Shown piece by piece: positions 1 to 7,185 of a DNA stretch of 64,000 bases (positions are counted from its first letter, which is position 1; every line of letters starts with the position of its first letter). Origin of the DNA: Microbacterium sp. MYb45 (GTDB lineage Bacteria; Actinomycetota; Actinomycetes; Actinomycetales; Microbacteriaceae); assembly GCF_002979655.1 (NCBI RefSeq), contig NZ_PCPG01000001.1:1263520-1327519 (forward strand), in the 5' to 3' direction. The position numbers were made by a program, and so were the translations under genes. Below the pieces are notes generated by a model. The model worked only from the letters and a program-made list of their open reading frames with translations, had not been told where the DNA came from and did not search any database.

Positions 1-22
1 AGCTCGGCATCGTTAGGCGCTT

Positions 23-508
23 TCACTCGCGCATCCTCTCGGCAGCAGGCGTCTCCGCAGCGGGAACGGCCTGAGCGTCGACGGTGGCCTCGTCTTCGAT
101 GAGGAAGGCGATCTTCGCTCGCTCCGCGTCCGCGTCGAAGGCAGGGTCACGAGCAGCGATGCGACTCAAGAGGTCGGCGATCGCCTGGTGGATCGTCTGC
201 CGCAGGAAGGCGACGGGAGCAGCGGCGGCGCTGACATCGTCGTTGCTGATCCGGATCTCTCCCGTGGCAGTGCGTCGCGACAGGAACACCCGCGGTGTCC
301 GCAACCCGGACGGCGCGAGCACGGGCGTGATCTCGCCTCCGACCGTCAGGAAGAGGTCGAGATGATACGAGAATTCCACCGTGCGTAGGCGCTGCTTGAT
401 CCGCTCCACCTCTTCGATGAAGCCCGTCTGCGGCGACGGACCACCCCACACGGTGCGGAACGTGAGCCGCCCAGTCGGCGCGCCGTCGATTCCGGACGGA
501 TCAGTCAT
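23..508 (-). CDS. hypothetical protein, 161 aa
   Basis: I do not recognise this protein. It is soluble in appearance, with no signal peptide or membrane segment, an aromatic N-terminal third and a charged, Ala-rich C-terminal half. It starts with ATG and ends 22 bases from the window edge. The next gene upstream on the same strand (641-1219) is also unrecognised, and 132 bases separate the two, so they may or may not share a transcript. Nothing visible assigns a function. A structural or immunity-type role is possible but is only a guess. Confidence 0.6.
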   Translation of the reverse strand: MTDPSGIDGAPTGRLTFRTVWGGPSPQTGFIEEVERIKQRLRTVEFSYHLDLFLTVGGEITPVLAPSGLRTPRVFLSRRTATGEIRISNDDVSAAAAPVAFLRQTIHQAIADLLSRIAARDPAFDADAERAKIAFLIEDEATVDAQAVPAAETPAAERMRE

Positions 509-640
509 CGTGAGGTCCCACCGGGATCGGGTCTGTGTCGCCGTCCGGCGTCACGACCTCATATTCGACGGTGTTCACCGGGGCAGTTTATCGACAGCGG
601 TTCGAGGGCTGCGAGCTGCCAGCGGTGTTCTCGCGTTCGG

Positions 641-1219
641 CTAGAAATCGAGAAAGCCTGCGACGACGTCGCGCACGATCCCGTCCGCGCCCGGTGTGCC
701 GTAGAAGTACACCGAGCCGAATCCCCACAGATACTCCTCGATGAGGTCTTCGAGCTCGCCCTCCACGGGCCACCCGTCCTCATCGATCTGAAAGAGGAAG
801 CGATGCCCATCGGCGCGCACGGCATCAGCGAATGCCGGCTCGCTCTGGATCAAGACGGGTTCGTCATCGATCCGCACCAGGGCCGGCGTGGACGCGGCGT
901 CCGGGCGTTGGATGAGCGCTGTCGCACGCAGCCCTGGCCACCCCAGGTCGTCCCGCCCGCCACGCGGCGAGGGGTCATGGACGATTGCCCGCATAGCCAT
1001 GTCCGGATAGACGACATCCTCGTCTTCGATGCCGAAGCCGGCACGCAGCACCACCGACACCTCACGGCCGCCCGTCCACGACGCGCAGCCCGCGGCGAGA
1101 GTCAGCAGATACCGATGCGTCTCCAGAAGCGGATGCGTCTCGATCGCCGATGGCGGAGCGCCACCCAACCGCGCCCCATCCCCGCGATCCGGTAACGCGG
1201 GATACAAGAACGCAGGCAT
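641..1219 (-). CDS. hypothetical protein, possibly DUF1963/YwqG-like, 192 aa
   Basis: This is a soluble acidic protein without a signal peptide. Its C-terminal third reads LFQIDEDGW and then GSVYFYG, which resembles the 'QID ... fFy' core of DUF1963/YwqG-like proteins. That family occurs as solitary genes and as immunity-like genes. The match is to short motifs only, so the assignment is weak. It precedes the 161-residue unknown gene on the same strand. No promoter or terminator stands out in the 147 bases between it and the sulfatase gene. Confidence 0.55.
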   Translation of the reverse strand: MPAFLYPALPDRGDGARLGGAPPSAIETHPLLETHRYLLTLAAGCASWTGGREVSVVLRAGFGIEDEDVVYPDMAMRAIVHDPSPRGGRDDLGWPGLRATALIQRPDAASTPALVRIDDEPVLIQSEPAFADAVRADGHRFLFQIDEDGWPVEGELEDLIEEYLWGFGSVYFYGTPGADGIVRDVVAGFLDF

Positions 1220-1366
1220 GCGCCCAGCCTATGGGCACGCCGACGCACGGCGGCGGACACGGGTAACTCGGTTGGGAGAACGCCCAGGTCGGCGGACTGA
1301 CTATGGCTGTTCGGTACCGGCGCGCGGACTGCGTGGCACTCGCATGCACGAGGTCACACGACTCGC

Positions 1367-3730
1367 CTATTGACGGGTGGTGATGATGCGCATGCGATCT
1401 TCCGGACGGATGAGGTGATCGTGTGCGTGGGCGTCGTCGCCGAGATCGATCTGCACGCGGTGCACCTTTCCGGAGAAGATACTGCCGCGGCTCGTGTAAT
1501 CGTCGCTGACGGGGGTGCCGGTGTCGGAGCCGACGTCCATCGTCTCGTCCCCTGAGAATGCCAGCGGCACGGTCGCGTCGATGCGGCCAGTCGCGACCTG
1601 CTCACCGTCTAGGTACAGTTCAGCGGTGGCACCTTTTCCGAGTCCGCCGCCGTCGTAGGTGAACTCGAGCCGCACCTGGTGGTCGCCCGCTGCCAGAGGC
1701 GCTTCGGCGCGGACGTGGGTGCGGTGCATGCCGAAGAGGTTGTAGCAGTAGCTCGGCCGCCCCTCGTGCAGGTAGATTGCCCACCCTCCGAACGCTCCGC
1801 CCTGGGCGATCACGACCCCGGTCGCGGTCTCGTCGGAAACCGTGAGGTCAGCAGTGATCGCGTGCGACTTGTTCTTGACGTTGAGGACGACGTTCTCGGT
1901 GAGCCGGCCCATGCCGCCGAACAGCACCTGCTGCTTACCGCGGATCAAAGTCGGCCGTCCGGCTAGGTCGGAGTTGAACCGTTCGATGCGCCGGTCATCG
2001 AGCGGGAACACCTTGTACTTAGCCGCCTCGAGAAGGAACTTCTGCTGCAGGTGCGCGAGCTTGTCGGGGTTGTCCGCGGCGAGATCGTGCGCCTGGGTCC
2101 AGTCGTCGGGGCCGTACAGCTCCCACACGTCGGTGTCGATGGGCGGAAGCGGCTTGCCCTGGTCCCAGGGGATCGAGTGCCGGGTGACGGCCGTCCACCC
2201 CTGGTGATAGATGCCGCGGTTGACGAACATCTCGAAGTACTGGGTGCGCCGCCGATCTGCAGCCTTCGCGTCGTCGAACGTGTACGCCATGCTCACGCCC
2301 TCATACGGATGCTGCTGCACGCCGTGCACGAACGTGGGCTCCGGGATGCCAGCCGCCTCGAGAACTGTCGGGGCGACGTCGATCACGTGGTGGAACTGGT
2401 GGCGCGTCTCGCCGGTGGCCTGAATGCCGCGTGGCCAGTGCACTATCGTTCCGGTGCGGGTGCCACCCCAGTGCGAAGCGACCTGTTTCGTCCACTGGTA
2501 GGGCGTGTTCATGGCGTGGGCCCAGCCGACCGCGTAGTGGTTGTAGGCCGCCGGGGTGCCGAAGTCCTCGATCCGCTCGGCCATGAACTCCGGGGTCTGC
2601 ATGGCGCCGGCGCCGTTGAGGTTGATGAGTTCGTTGAAGCAGCCGTTGACGTCGCCCTCAGCGGAAGCGCCGTTGTCGCCGATGATCACGTACACGAGGG
2701 TGTCGTCGAGCACACCCAGCTCGTCGAGCGCGTCGATCAGGCGTCCGACGTGGTGGTCGGTGTGCTCGAGGAACCCCGCGTAGACCTCCATCTGCCGCTG
2801 GAGCACCGGCTTGAGTTCGACGGGCATGTCGTCCCACGCTGGAATCTGCTCGTGCCGCGCGGTGAGTTCGGCCGATTCCGGAACCACGCCGAGCTGCTTC
2901 TGCCGCGCGAACGTCTGCTCGCGCAACACGTCCCAGCCATCGTCGAACGCACCCTTGTACTTGTCCGACCATTCCGTCGGAACGTGGTGAGGAGCGTGTG
3001 TGGCGCCAGGAGCGAAGTACGTGAAGAACGGCTTGTCCGGCATCAGCGCCTTCTGCTGGCGCACCCACGCAATCGCCCGATCCGTGATGTCCTCCGTGAG
3101 GTGGTACCCCTCGTCGGGAGTCCCCCAAGGCTCAACCGGCGTGGTGTTCTCATATAAAGCCGGGGCGTACTGGTTCGTCTCGCCGCCGATGAACCCGAAA
3201 AAGTGCTCGAACCCGCCCCCGCCCGAGGGCCAGCTCTCGAACGGACCCATCGGGCTCGTCTGCCACACGGGCACCTCATGACACTTGCCGAACTGCGCCG
3301 TCGAATAGCCGTTGAGCTTCAAGGTCTCTGCCAGCGGCGCGCAGTCGTTCGGTCGCACCGAGCTGTACCCCGGAGCCGATGTGGCGATCTCGGTGATGCC
3401 TCCCATCCCGACGGTGTGGTGGTTGCGGCCCGACAGCAGCGCCGCTCGCGACGGGGAGCACAGCGACGTGTTGTGGAAGCGGGTGTACTTCAGCCCTTGG
3501 CTCGCGAGTTTCTCGAACGTCGGGGTGTTCGCCGGTCCACCAAAGGCACTCGATGCACCGAACCCGCAGTCGTCGATCAGTACGATCAGCACGTTAGGCG
3601 CTCCTTCCGGAGGCAGCAGTGGCTCGAGCGGCGGGAACTCCGTGTCGGGATCCTTCGCGTCGTACGTCGCCGGTGAGTTGCTGCCCTGATACGGGATGGG
3701 CAACACCTGCCGCATAACCGAAACACCCAT
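1367..3730 (-). CDS. type I (formylglycine-dependent) arylsulfatase, 787 aa
   Basis: This sulfatase would hydrolyse sulfate esters. The metal-binding N-terminus reads NVLIVLIDDCGFG, and the modification motif CSPSR lies at residues 91-95, where Cys91 would be oxidised to formylglycine. The family's TYFAPGATHAPHH-type segment and a C-terminal beta-sandwich follow. No signal peptide is seen, so a cytoplasmic location is inferred. The start at 3730 has GGAGG five bases upstream. The reading frame stays open further upstream, but that part is translated tRNA and terminator remnant. No formylglycine-generating enzyme gene lies in the window. The gene abuts the left attachment-site copy of the tRNA-Pro island. 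Confidence 0.93.
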   Translation of the reverse strand: MGVSVMRQVLPIPYQGSNSPATYDAKDPDTEFPPLEPLLPPEGAPNVLIVLIDDCGFGASSAFGGPANTPTFEKLASQGLKYTRFHNTSLCSPSRAALLSGRNHHTVGMGGITEIATSAPGYSSVRPNDCAPLAETLKLNGYSTAQFGKCHEVPVWQTSPMGPFESWPSGGGGFEHFFGFIGGETNQYAPALYENTTPVEPWGTPDEGYHLTEDITDRAIAWVRQQKALMPDKPFFTYFAPGATHAPHHVPTEWSDKYKGAFDDGWDVLREQTFARQKQLGVVPESAELTARHEQIPAWDDMPVELKPVLQRQMEVYAGFLEHTDHHVGRLIDALDELGVLDDTLVYVIIGDNGASAEGDVNGCFNELINLNGAGAMQTPEFMAERIEDFGTPAAYNHYAVGWAHAMNTPYQWTKQVASHWGGTRTGTIVHWPRGIQATGETRHQFHHVIDVAPTVLEAAGIPEPTFVHGVQQHPYEGVSMAYTFDDAKAADRRRTQYFEMFVNRGIYHQGWTAVTRHSIPWDQGKPLPPIDTDVWELYGPDDWTQAHDLAADNPDKLAHLQQKFLLEAAKYKVFPLDDRRIERFNSDLAGRPTLIRGKQQVLFGGMGRLTENVVLNVKNKSHAITADLTVSDETATGVVIAQGGAFGGWAIYLHEGRPSYCYNLFGMHRTHVRAEAPLAAGDHQVRLEFTYDGGGLGKGATAELYLDGEQVATGRIDATVPLAFSGDETMDVGSDTGTPVSDDYTSRGSIFSGKVHRVQIDLGDDAHAHDHLIRPEDRMRIITTRQ

Positions 3731-3931
3731 GCCAACCTCCGATGATCGTCCGGCCCCTCGAAAAGACCTTTCGGCGCGCGCCAATCGCGCTGGTGCCAGC
3801 ATCCTCCCGACAATCCCGCGCCGGGGATACCTCTCACCCCAGGCGGGCGATGACCACCGTCCCGCCGCGCCCCGGACACGGGGTCTGTGACCATCGGAGG
3901 GGTTTTGGAGAGGTTGACCTTCCCGGACATG

Positions 3932-4015
3932 CAGAAGGCCCGGAGACTCTTGCGAGTTTCCGGGCCTTTCTGGTCGGGCTGACAGGATTTGAACCTGCGA
4001 CCCCTTGACCCCCAG
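3932..4015 (-). repeat. left att copy: terminator plus 3' part of tRNA-Pro
   Basis: These 84 bases match 42684-42768 apart from one missing C. The block holds the tRNA-Pro terminator hairpin (3935-3968) and the tRNA 3' end through the T-arm to the anticodon loop (3974-4015). The match ends inside the anticodon loop, where foreign sequence begins. The 5' half of the tRNA is absent, so this is an attachment-site remnant and not a functional tRNA. A third, shorter copy lies at 17216-17266. Confidence 0.88.
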
Positions 4016-4137
4016 GTAGACGGTTCGGCCCGATTGCTTGGTTTTCCGGGCTTTTCTGCACTTCAAACAGCCTGATTTCACGTCATGGATTGCATGGTTT
4101 GCATGCACCAGGTCCCGGCCAGGTCCCGGCTCTTGGT
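4016..4137. other. element arm next to left att core, with paired direct repeats
   Basis: This stretch follows the core directly and is clearly related to 17267-17392, which follows the middle core. Both contain a TTGGTTTTCCG block, two TTGCATG copies 9 bases apart (4090, 4099) and two CAGGTCCC copies 11 bases apart (4109, 4120). Such spaced direct repeats beside a core are typical of integrase arm-binding sites. On the minus strand the arm also encodes a short peptide, TKSRDLAGTWCMQ, that could be the tail of a lost integrase. Confidence 0.65.
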
Positions 4138-4233
4138 AGCCATCGACAGATCCGTCAGGGGTTTACGTGGGGTTTCTGGATGCATTGCCGAAGGCCTCCG
4201 TAGTGGGAAGGTACGTCCCACCGTCACGAAGCT

Positions 4234-5220
4234 CTAGAGGAGTTCGCGCGCTGCGTGGACACTCGCGACAGCATCTTCCACGGAGACCAGGTCCCCGTAG
4301 ATGAGTTGCTGCGCAGCGTTGTACCCGGCCTCGATCGCTTCGCGGGAAGGATGATCTGAATCGAAGGCGGGGCTGGATGCGTATCCTTTCACCGGTCGCG
4401 GCGTGGACGAGAAATCCGCGGCTCGGCTTTGCTGGTCGATGTCGTCCACGAGGCTCTGCTTGGACTCCGCACTCATCGCTTCGAGCGCCGCTGCCACCAG
4501 CGGGCTCCGAACGAGACGGTGGATGTCATAGAAGTGGCGACCGTGCTTCAAGAGGGCGCCCGTGTCGTTACGGCTTGCCGCATCGTGCACAGCGGCAAGT
4601 TTCTCGAAGAGTGTGCGTTCGGGAGCCAGCACGTTCACCTCGAAGACCGCGAACTCCTCCCACGCCGACTCATCCTCACCGAGCTCAGCGATCGCGTAAT
4701 CAGCGATAAGGGATCGATACCGGTGCGGCGCAGACGGGTGGGTCCCGCCTCGACTACCGAGCTCGAGGAGTACGCCCTCCTTCAAAAACGGATCCTGGGC
4801 TGCAGTCGGATACGCGTAGGTCGCGTAGCGCTTGACGCCTTTCGTCGAGGAACCAACGGCTACCCGATCGTCGTCGAACGAGAGATGAACTCTGACGGCG
4901 CTATCGACCGCCTTCAGGATCTTGTGCCGCGCACTCAATGAGGCCTCGACGGGGAACTCCGCGAGAAGGTCGACGTCTTCCGAGAAGCGTTCCACGATGC
5001 CAAACACCCGGCTCAGGCTCGTCCCTCCCTTGAAAGTGAACGTCACCGGAGCGACTGACCCATCCGGAAGAGCGATCGCCTGTTCCGCGCTGGCAGCTCT
5101 CAGCACTTCGGTGACCCAGAAGTCCTTCTCTACATAGACCGCTGGCATCCCCAGAGCCTCGGCCGTGAGACCAACGAGGGCGTCGAGATCGTCCGAGTTG
5201 TCGCGAAGTCGCTCGCTCAC
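4234..5220 (-). CDS. AbiEii-type nucleotidyltransferase toxin, 328 aa
   Basis: This is the toxin half of a type IV (AbiE-like) toxin-antitoxin or abortive-infection pair. AbiEii proteins are nucleotidyltransferases that arrest growth, and the best studied relatives modify tRNA. The visible family motifs are EKDFWVTEVL (31-40), the nucleotide-binding GGTSLS (65-70) and the metal-binding SEDVDL (80-85). The length fits the family. The gene overlaps the 3' end of the antitoxin gene upstream by 4 bases (5217-5220), which indicates translational coupling. It is the first gene inside element 1, right after the attachment arm. Confidence 0.9.
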   Translation of the reverse strand: MSERLRDNSDDLDALVGLTAEALGMPAVYVEKDFWVTEVLRAASAEQAIALPDGSVAPVTFTFKGGTSLSRVFGIVERFSEDVDLLAEFPVEASLSARHKILKAVDSAVRVHLSFDDDRVAVGSSTKGVKRYATYAYPTAAQDPFLKEGVLLELGSRGGTHPSAPHRYRSLIADYAIAELGEDESAWEEFAVFEVNVLAPERTLFEKLAAVHDAASRNDTGALLKHGRHFYDIHRLVRSPLVAAALEAMSAESKQSLVDDIDQQSRAADFSSTPRPVKGYASSPAFDSDHPSREAIEAGYNAAQQLIYGDLVSVEDAVASVHAARELL

Positions 5221-5810
5221 CTGGCTACCAGATCGGCAGTGAGCTCGGCGAACCCCTCCCGCACAGCGGTGTTTCGTTCGCCAGCAACAGCAGCTCGGAG
5301 CGCGTCCTCGCGCACTACCTTCTTAGCAAGCGCGTCCCGGACTCGCTCAACCAGCGTGCCCCACCCCGCTTCGACATACAGGTCCGGGGCGCGCAGAAGC
5401 TCCAGGAGAGCGATCTCCTTCGCGTTGAGCTTCGTCCGCTCCTTGTTCCGCCGGGCATGCTGCGTCACACCCGCGATCGGATCTGTCGTCCAAAGCGTCG
5501 CCAAATGGAAAGACGAGGGAACTTGGGTCGTCACACCCCACTCCCGAGCAGCAGAGTACCCAGCGGGACCAGTACCCTCTTCTCCGAGCACTTCCCGGGC
5601 GATGTCTTCCACGCGAGGACGCGTCATGCCGTACCTCGTCTTGGCGCCCCGGTAGTACAGGCCCCGACGGACAGGAAGCAACTCGCCGTTCCGCGCAGCT
5701 CGCGACGCGGCCTGCCGCGCGGCGACGGCAGTGCCAGGCAAGTTGCTGACGCGCACGAAGGAACGCTCAGGGACACTCCGGATCGCTGCCGCCGGTGACA
5801 TCATGCTCAT
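5217..5810 (-). CDS. AbiEi-type antitoxin / transcriptional regulator, 197 aa
   Basis: This is the antitoxin and autoregulator of the AbiE pair. The N-terminal winged-helix region carries the family signature: PGTAVAARQAASRAARNGEL, then VRRGLYYRG. The C-terminal region is of the kind that neutralises AbiEii. I place the start at 5810 because a 17-bp-spaced promoter ends 8 bases before it and an inverted repeat overlaps it, so the transcript would be essentially leaderless. The frame stays open to 5909, but those residues are not family-like. ATGs at 5804 and 5801 are alternatives. Confidence 0.85.
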   Translation of the reverse strand: MSMMSPAAAIRSVPERSFVRVSNLPGTAVAARQAASRAARNGELLPVRRGLYYRGAKTRYGMTRPRVEDIAREVLGEEGTGPAGYSAAREWGVTTQVPSSFHLATLWTTDPIAGVTQHARRNKERTKLNAKEIALLELLRAPDLYVEAGWGTLVERVRDALAKKVVREDALRAAVAGERNTAVREGFAELTADLVAR

Positions 5811-5847
5811 GTCACGAAAGCTTACCGGGAACGTGACATCAAGACAA
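5810..5847 (-). promoter_or_regulatory. promoter with overlapping inverted-repeat operator of the AbiE pair
   Basis: Read on the minus strand, a -35 TTGTCT (5842-5847) and a -10 TAAGCT (5819-5824) are separated by exactly 17 bases. The 7-bp inverted repeat TGTCACG / CGTGACA spans 5810-5838 and covers the -10 and the ATG. AbiEi proteins are known to repress their own promoter through inverted repeats, so this is the likely operator. Confidence 0.6.
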
Positions 5848-6242
5848 GCCACGTCGAAGCCCGGCACGACGCCCGATAGCTCGTGTGGATAGGCCCTCCG
5901 GGGCTTCAAACCCCTGGCGGGGCAGGATGCACTCAGAGCATCTCAGCTCACCGGCTTCTGCGAGTGCAAGGTATTCAGGATCCGAAACCCCCTAGGGAAA
6001 GCACCTCTACTCAAGCCAGCGGATCGCGGGGACGGGCCACAGTCGCAATGGCGGACGCTTGAAATGACACCGCTACGTTGCGTGCAGGCACCTGCACTGT
6101 TTCACCATCTCGATGGTCACAGTTCTCGATGAGGCAGGCATTGCAGGCTGGTCTCGACCGATCGACGATTCCGCTCAGGCCTGCCTGCAACCGGAACGCC
6201 CGAACGTCAGGCTCCGCGCAGCCAGAGATACGGGGACCAGTC
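5848..6242. other. gene-free stretch between the AbiE pair and the sugar locus
   Basis: I see no convincing coding sequence here. Reading frames on both strands lack family-like sequence and good ribosome binding sites. A minus-strand frame of 177 codons over 6011-6544 runs into the kinase gene and is its antisense-style shadow. Confidence 0.5.
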
Positions 6243-6272
6243 AGGTCAGCTTCGCGAAGGAGAAGCTGACCT
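6243..6272 (-). terminator. hairpin after the PfkB kinase gene
   Basis: A perfect 11-bp stem (6243-6253 with 6262-6272, 8-base loop) lies 10 bases past the stop codon of the kinase gene. There is no clear T-run on the minus strand, so it may act as a weak terminator or as a 3' stabilising stem. Confidence 0.5.
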
Positions 6273-6282
6273 TCTTGACGTC

Positions 6283-7185
6283 CTATTCGAGCTCCTCTAG
6301 TCGGGGATAGGCATCCATCGCTCCAGACGCGCCGACCGCTCGCCCGGCGACCCTGTTCGCGAAGTGCACAGCTTCGGGAAGGCCGTGTGATTTCGCGAGC
6401 GACACGGCCACGGCACCCACGAACGCATCGCCTGCACCGGTGGTGTCGATCACCTGGACACGCTCGGCTCGGACCATGATCGTTGTCTGTGCTTCTGCGG
6501 CGAACGCGCCCTTCCCCCCTCGGGTGATCACCAGGGATCGGCACAGCCCGCGGAGCGCATCCTCCACAGCGCCTGGACGACGGAGATCAGCATCGGCCAC
6601 ACGGTGGGCGAGCTCGAGCGCTTCACTCTCGTTGACGATCAGCGGATCAGCGAGAGCCAGCACCTCGGCGGAGAGCTCCCCCACCGGCGCGAGATTGAGG
6701 ACGAGCCTCGCAGAGACCTCCTCGGCCCGATTCGCGACAGCAGAGGTGATGGACCAGGGCAACTCGCCCTGCATGACGACGAGATCACCGCTCTGCATCG
6801 ATTGGCACGCACGCACTGCCAACTCACCGTCGGCATGATTCGCCCCGGACCGCACGACGATCGAGTTCTCTCCGGCGGCGTCGACCAGAACGAACGCGCG
6901 TCCGGTCTCCCCTGCGACGCGAACGACACTCGAAGTGTCGATGCCCTCATGGTGGAGGCGATCCATCGATTCCACACCGGCGGAGTCCGAACCGACCGCT
7001 CCGACCATCGAGACTTGCGCTCCTAAACGCGCGGCGGCAACAGCCTGATTCGCCCCTTTGCCCCCGAGTTGGATTCGCGTTGCGAGGCTTCGCACGGTCG
7101 CACCCGGCACAGGTAGGACATCGACCAGGTCGACCTCGTCCTGGTTAATCGATCCGATGACGACGATGCGCCGCATCCCGGTCAT
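6283..7185 (-). CDS. rbsK: PfkB-family carbohydrate kinase, ribokinase-like, 300 aa
   Basis: This is an ATP-dependent sugar kinase of the ribokinase family. The N-terminal signature runs IGSINQD to LGGKGANQAVAAARLG (about residues 9-57), and the C-terminal signature DTTGAGDAF holds the catalytic Asp and the anion hole. Length and motif order fit ribokinase closely, but the true substrate could be another free sugar released by this locus. Its start overlaps the stop of the alpha-rhamnosidase gene by 4 bases, so both are made from one transcript that begins at the operator at 9847-9870. No rbsD mutarotase is nearby. Confidence 0.85.
   Translation of the reverse strand: MTGMRRIVVIGSINQDEVDLVDVLPVPGATVRSLATRIQLGGKGANQAVAAARLGAQVSMVGAVGSDSAGVESMDRLHHEGIDTSSVVRVAGETGRAFVLVDAAGENSIVVRSGANHADGELAVRACQSMQSGDLVVMQGELPWSITSAVANRAEEVSARLVLNLAPVGELSAEVLALADPLIVNESEALELAHRVADADLRRPGAVEDALRGLCRSLVITRGGKGAFAAEAQTTIMVRAERVQVIDTTGAGDAFVGAVAVSLAKSHGLPEAVHFANRVAGRAVGASGAMDAYPRLEELE

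Noticed and set aside
3974..4015. tRNA-like sequence at the left and middle att copies
   Set aside because: Only the 3' part to the anticodon loop is present; the D-arm, 5' acceptor strand and half the anticodon stem are missing, so neither copy is a functional tRNA.
3731..4108. N-terminal extension of the sulfatase reading frame
   Set aside because: The extra 126 codons are translated terminator, partial tRNA and attachment arm; the ATG at 3730 has a strong GGAGG site.
6011..6544. 177-codon minus-strand frame
   Set aside because: It overlaps the 3' end of the kinase gene in another frame, has no family-like sequence and no ribosome site.
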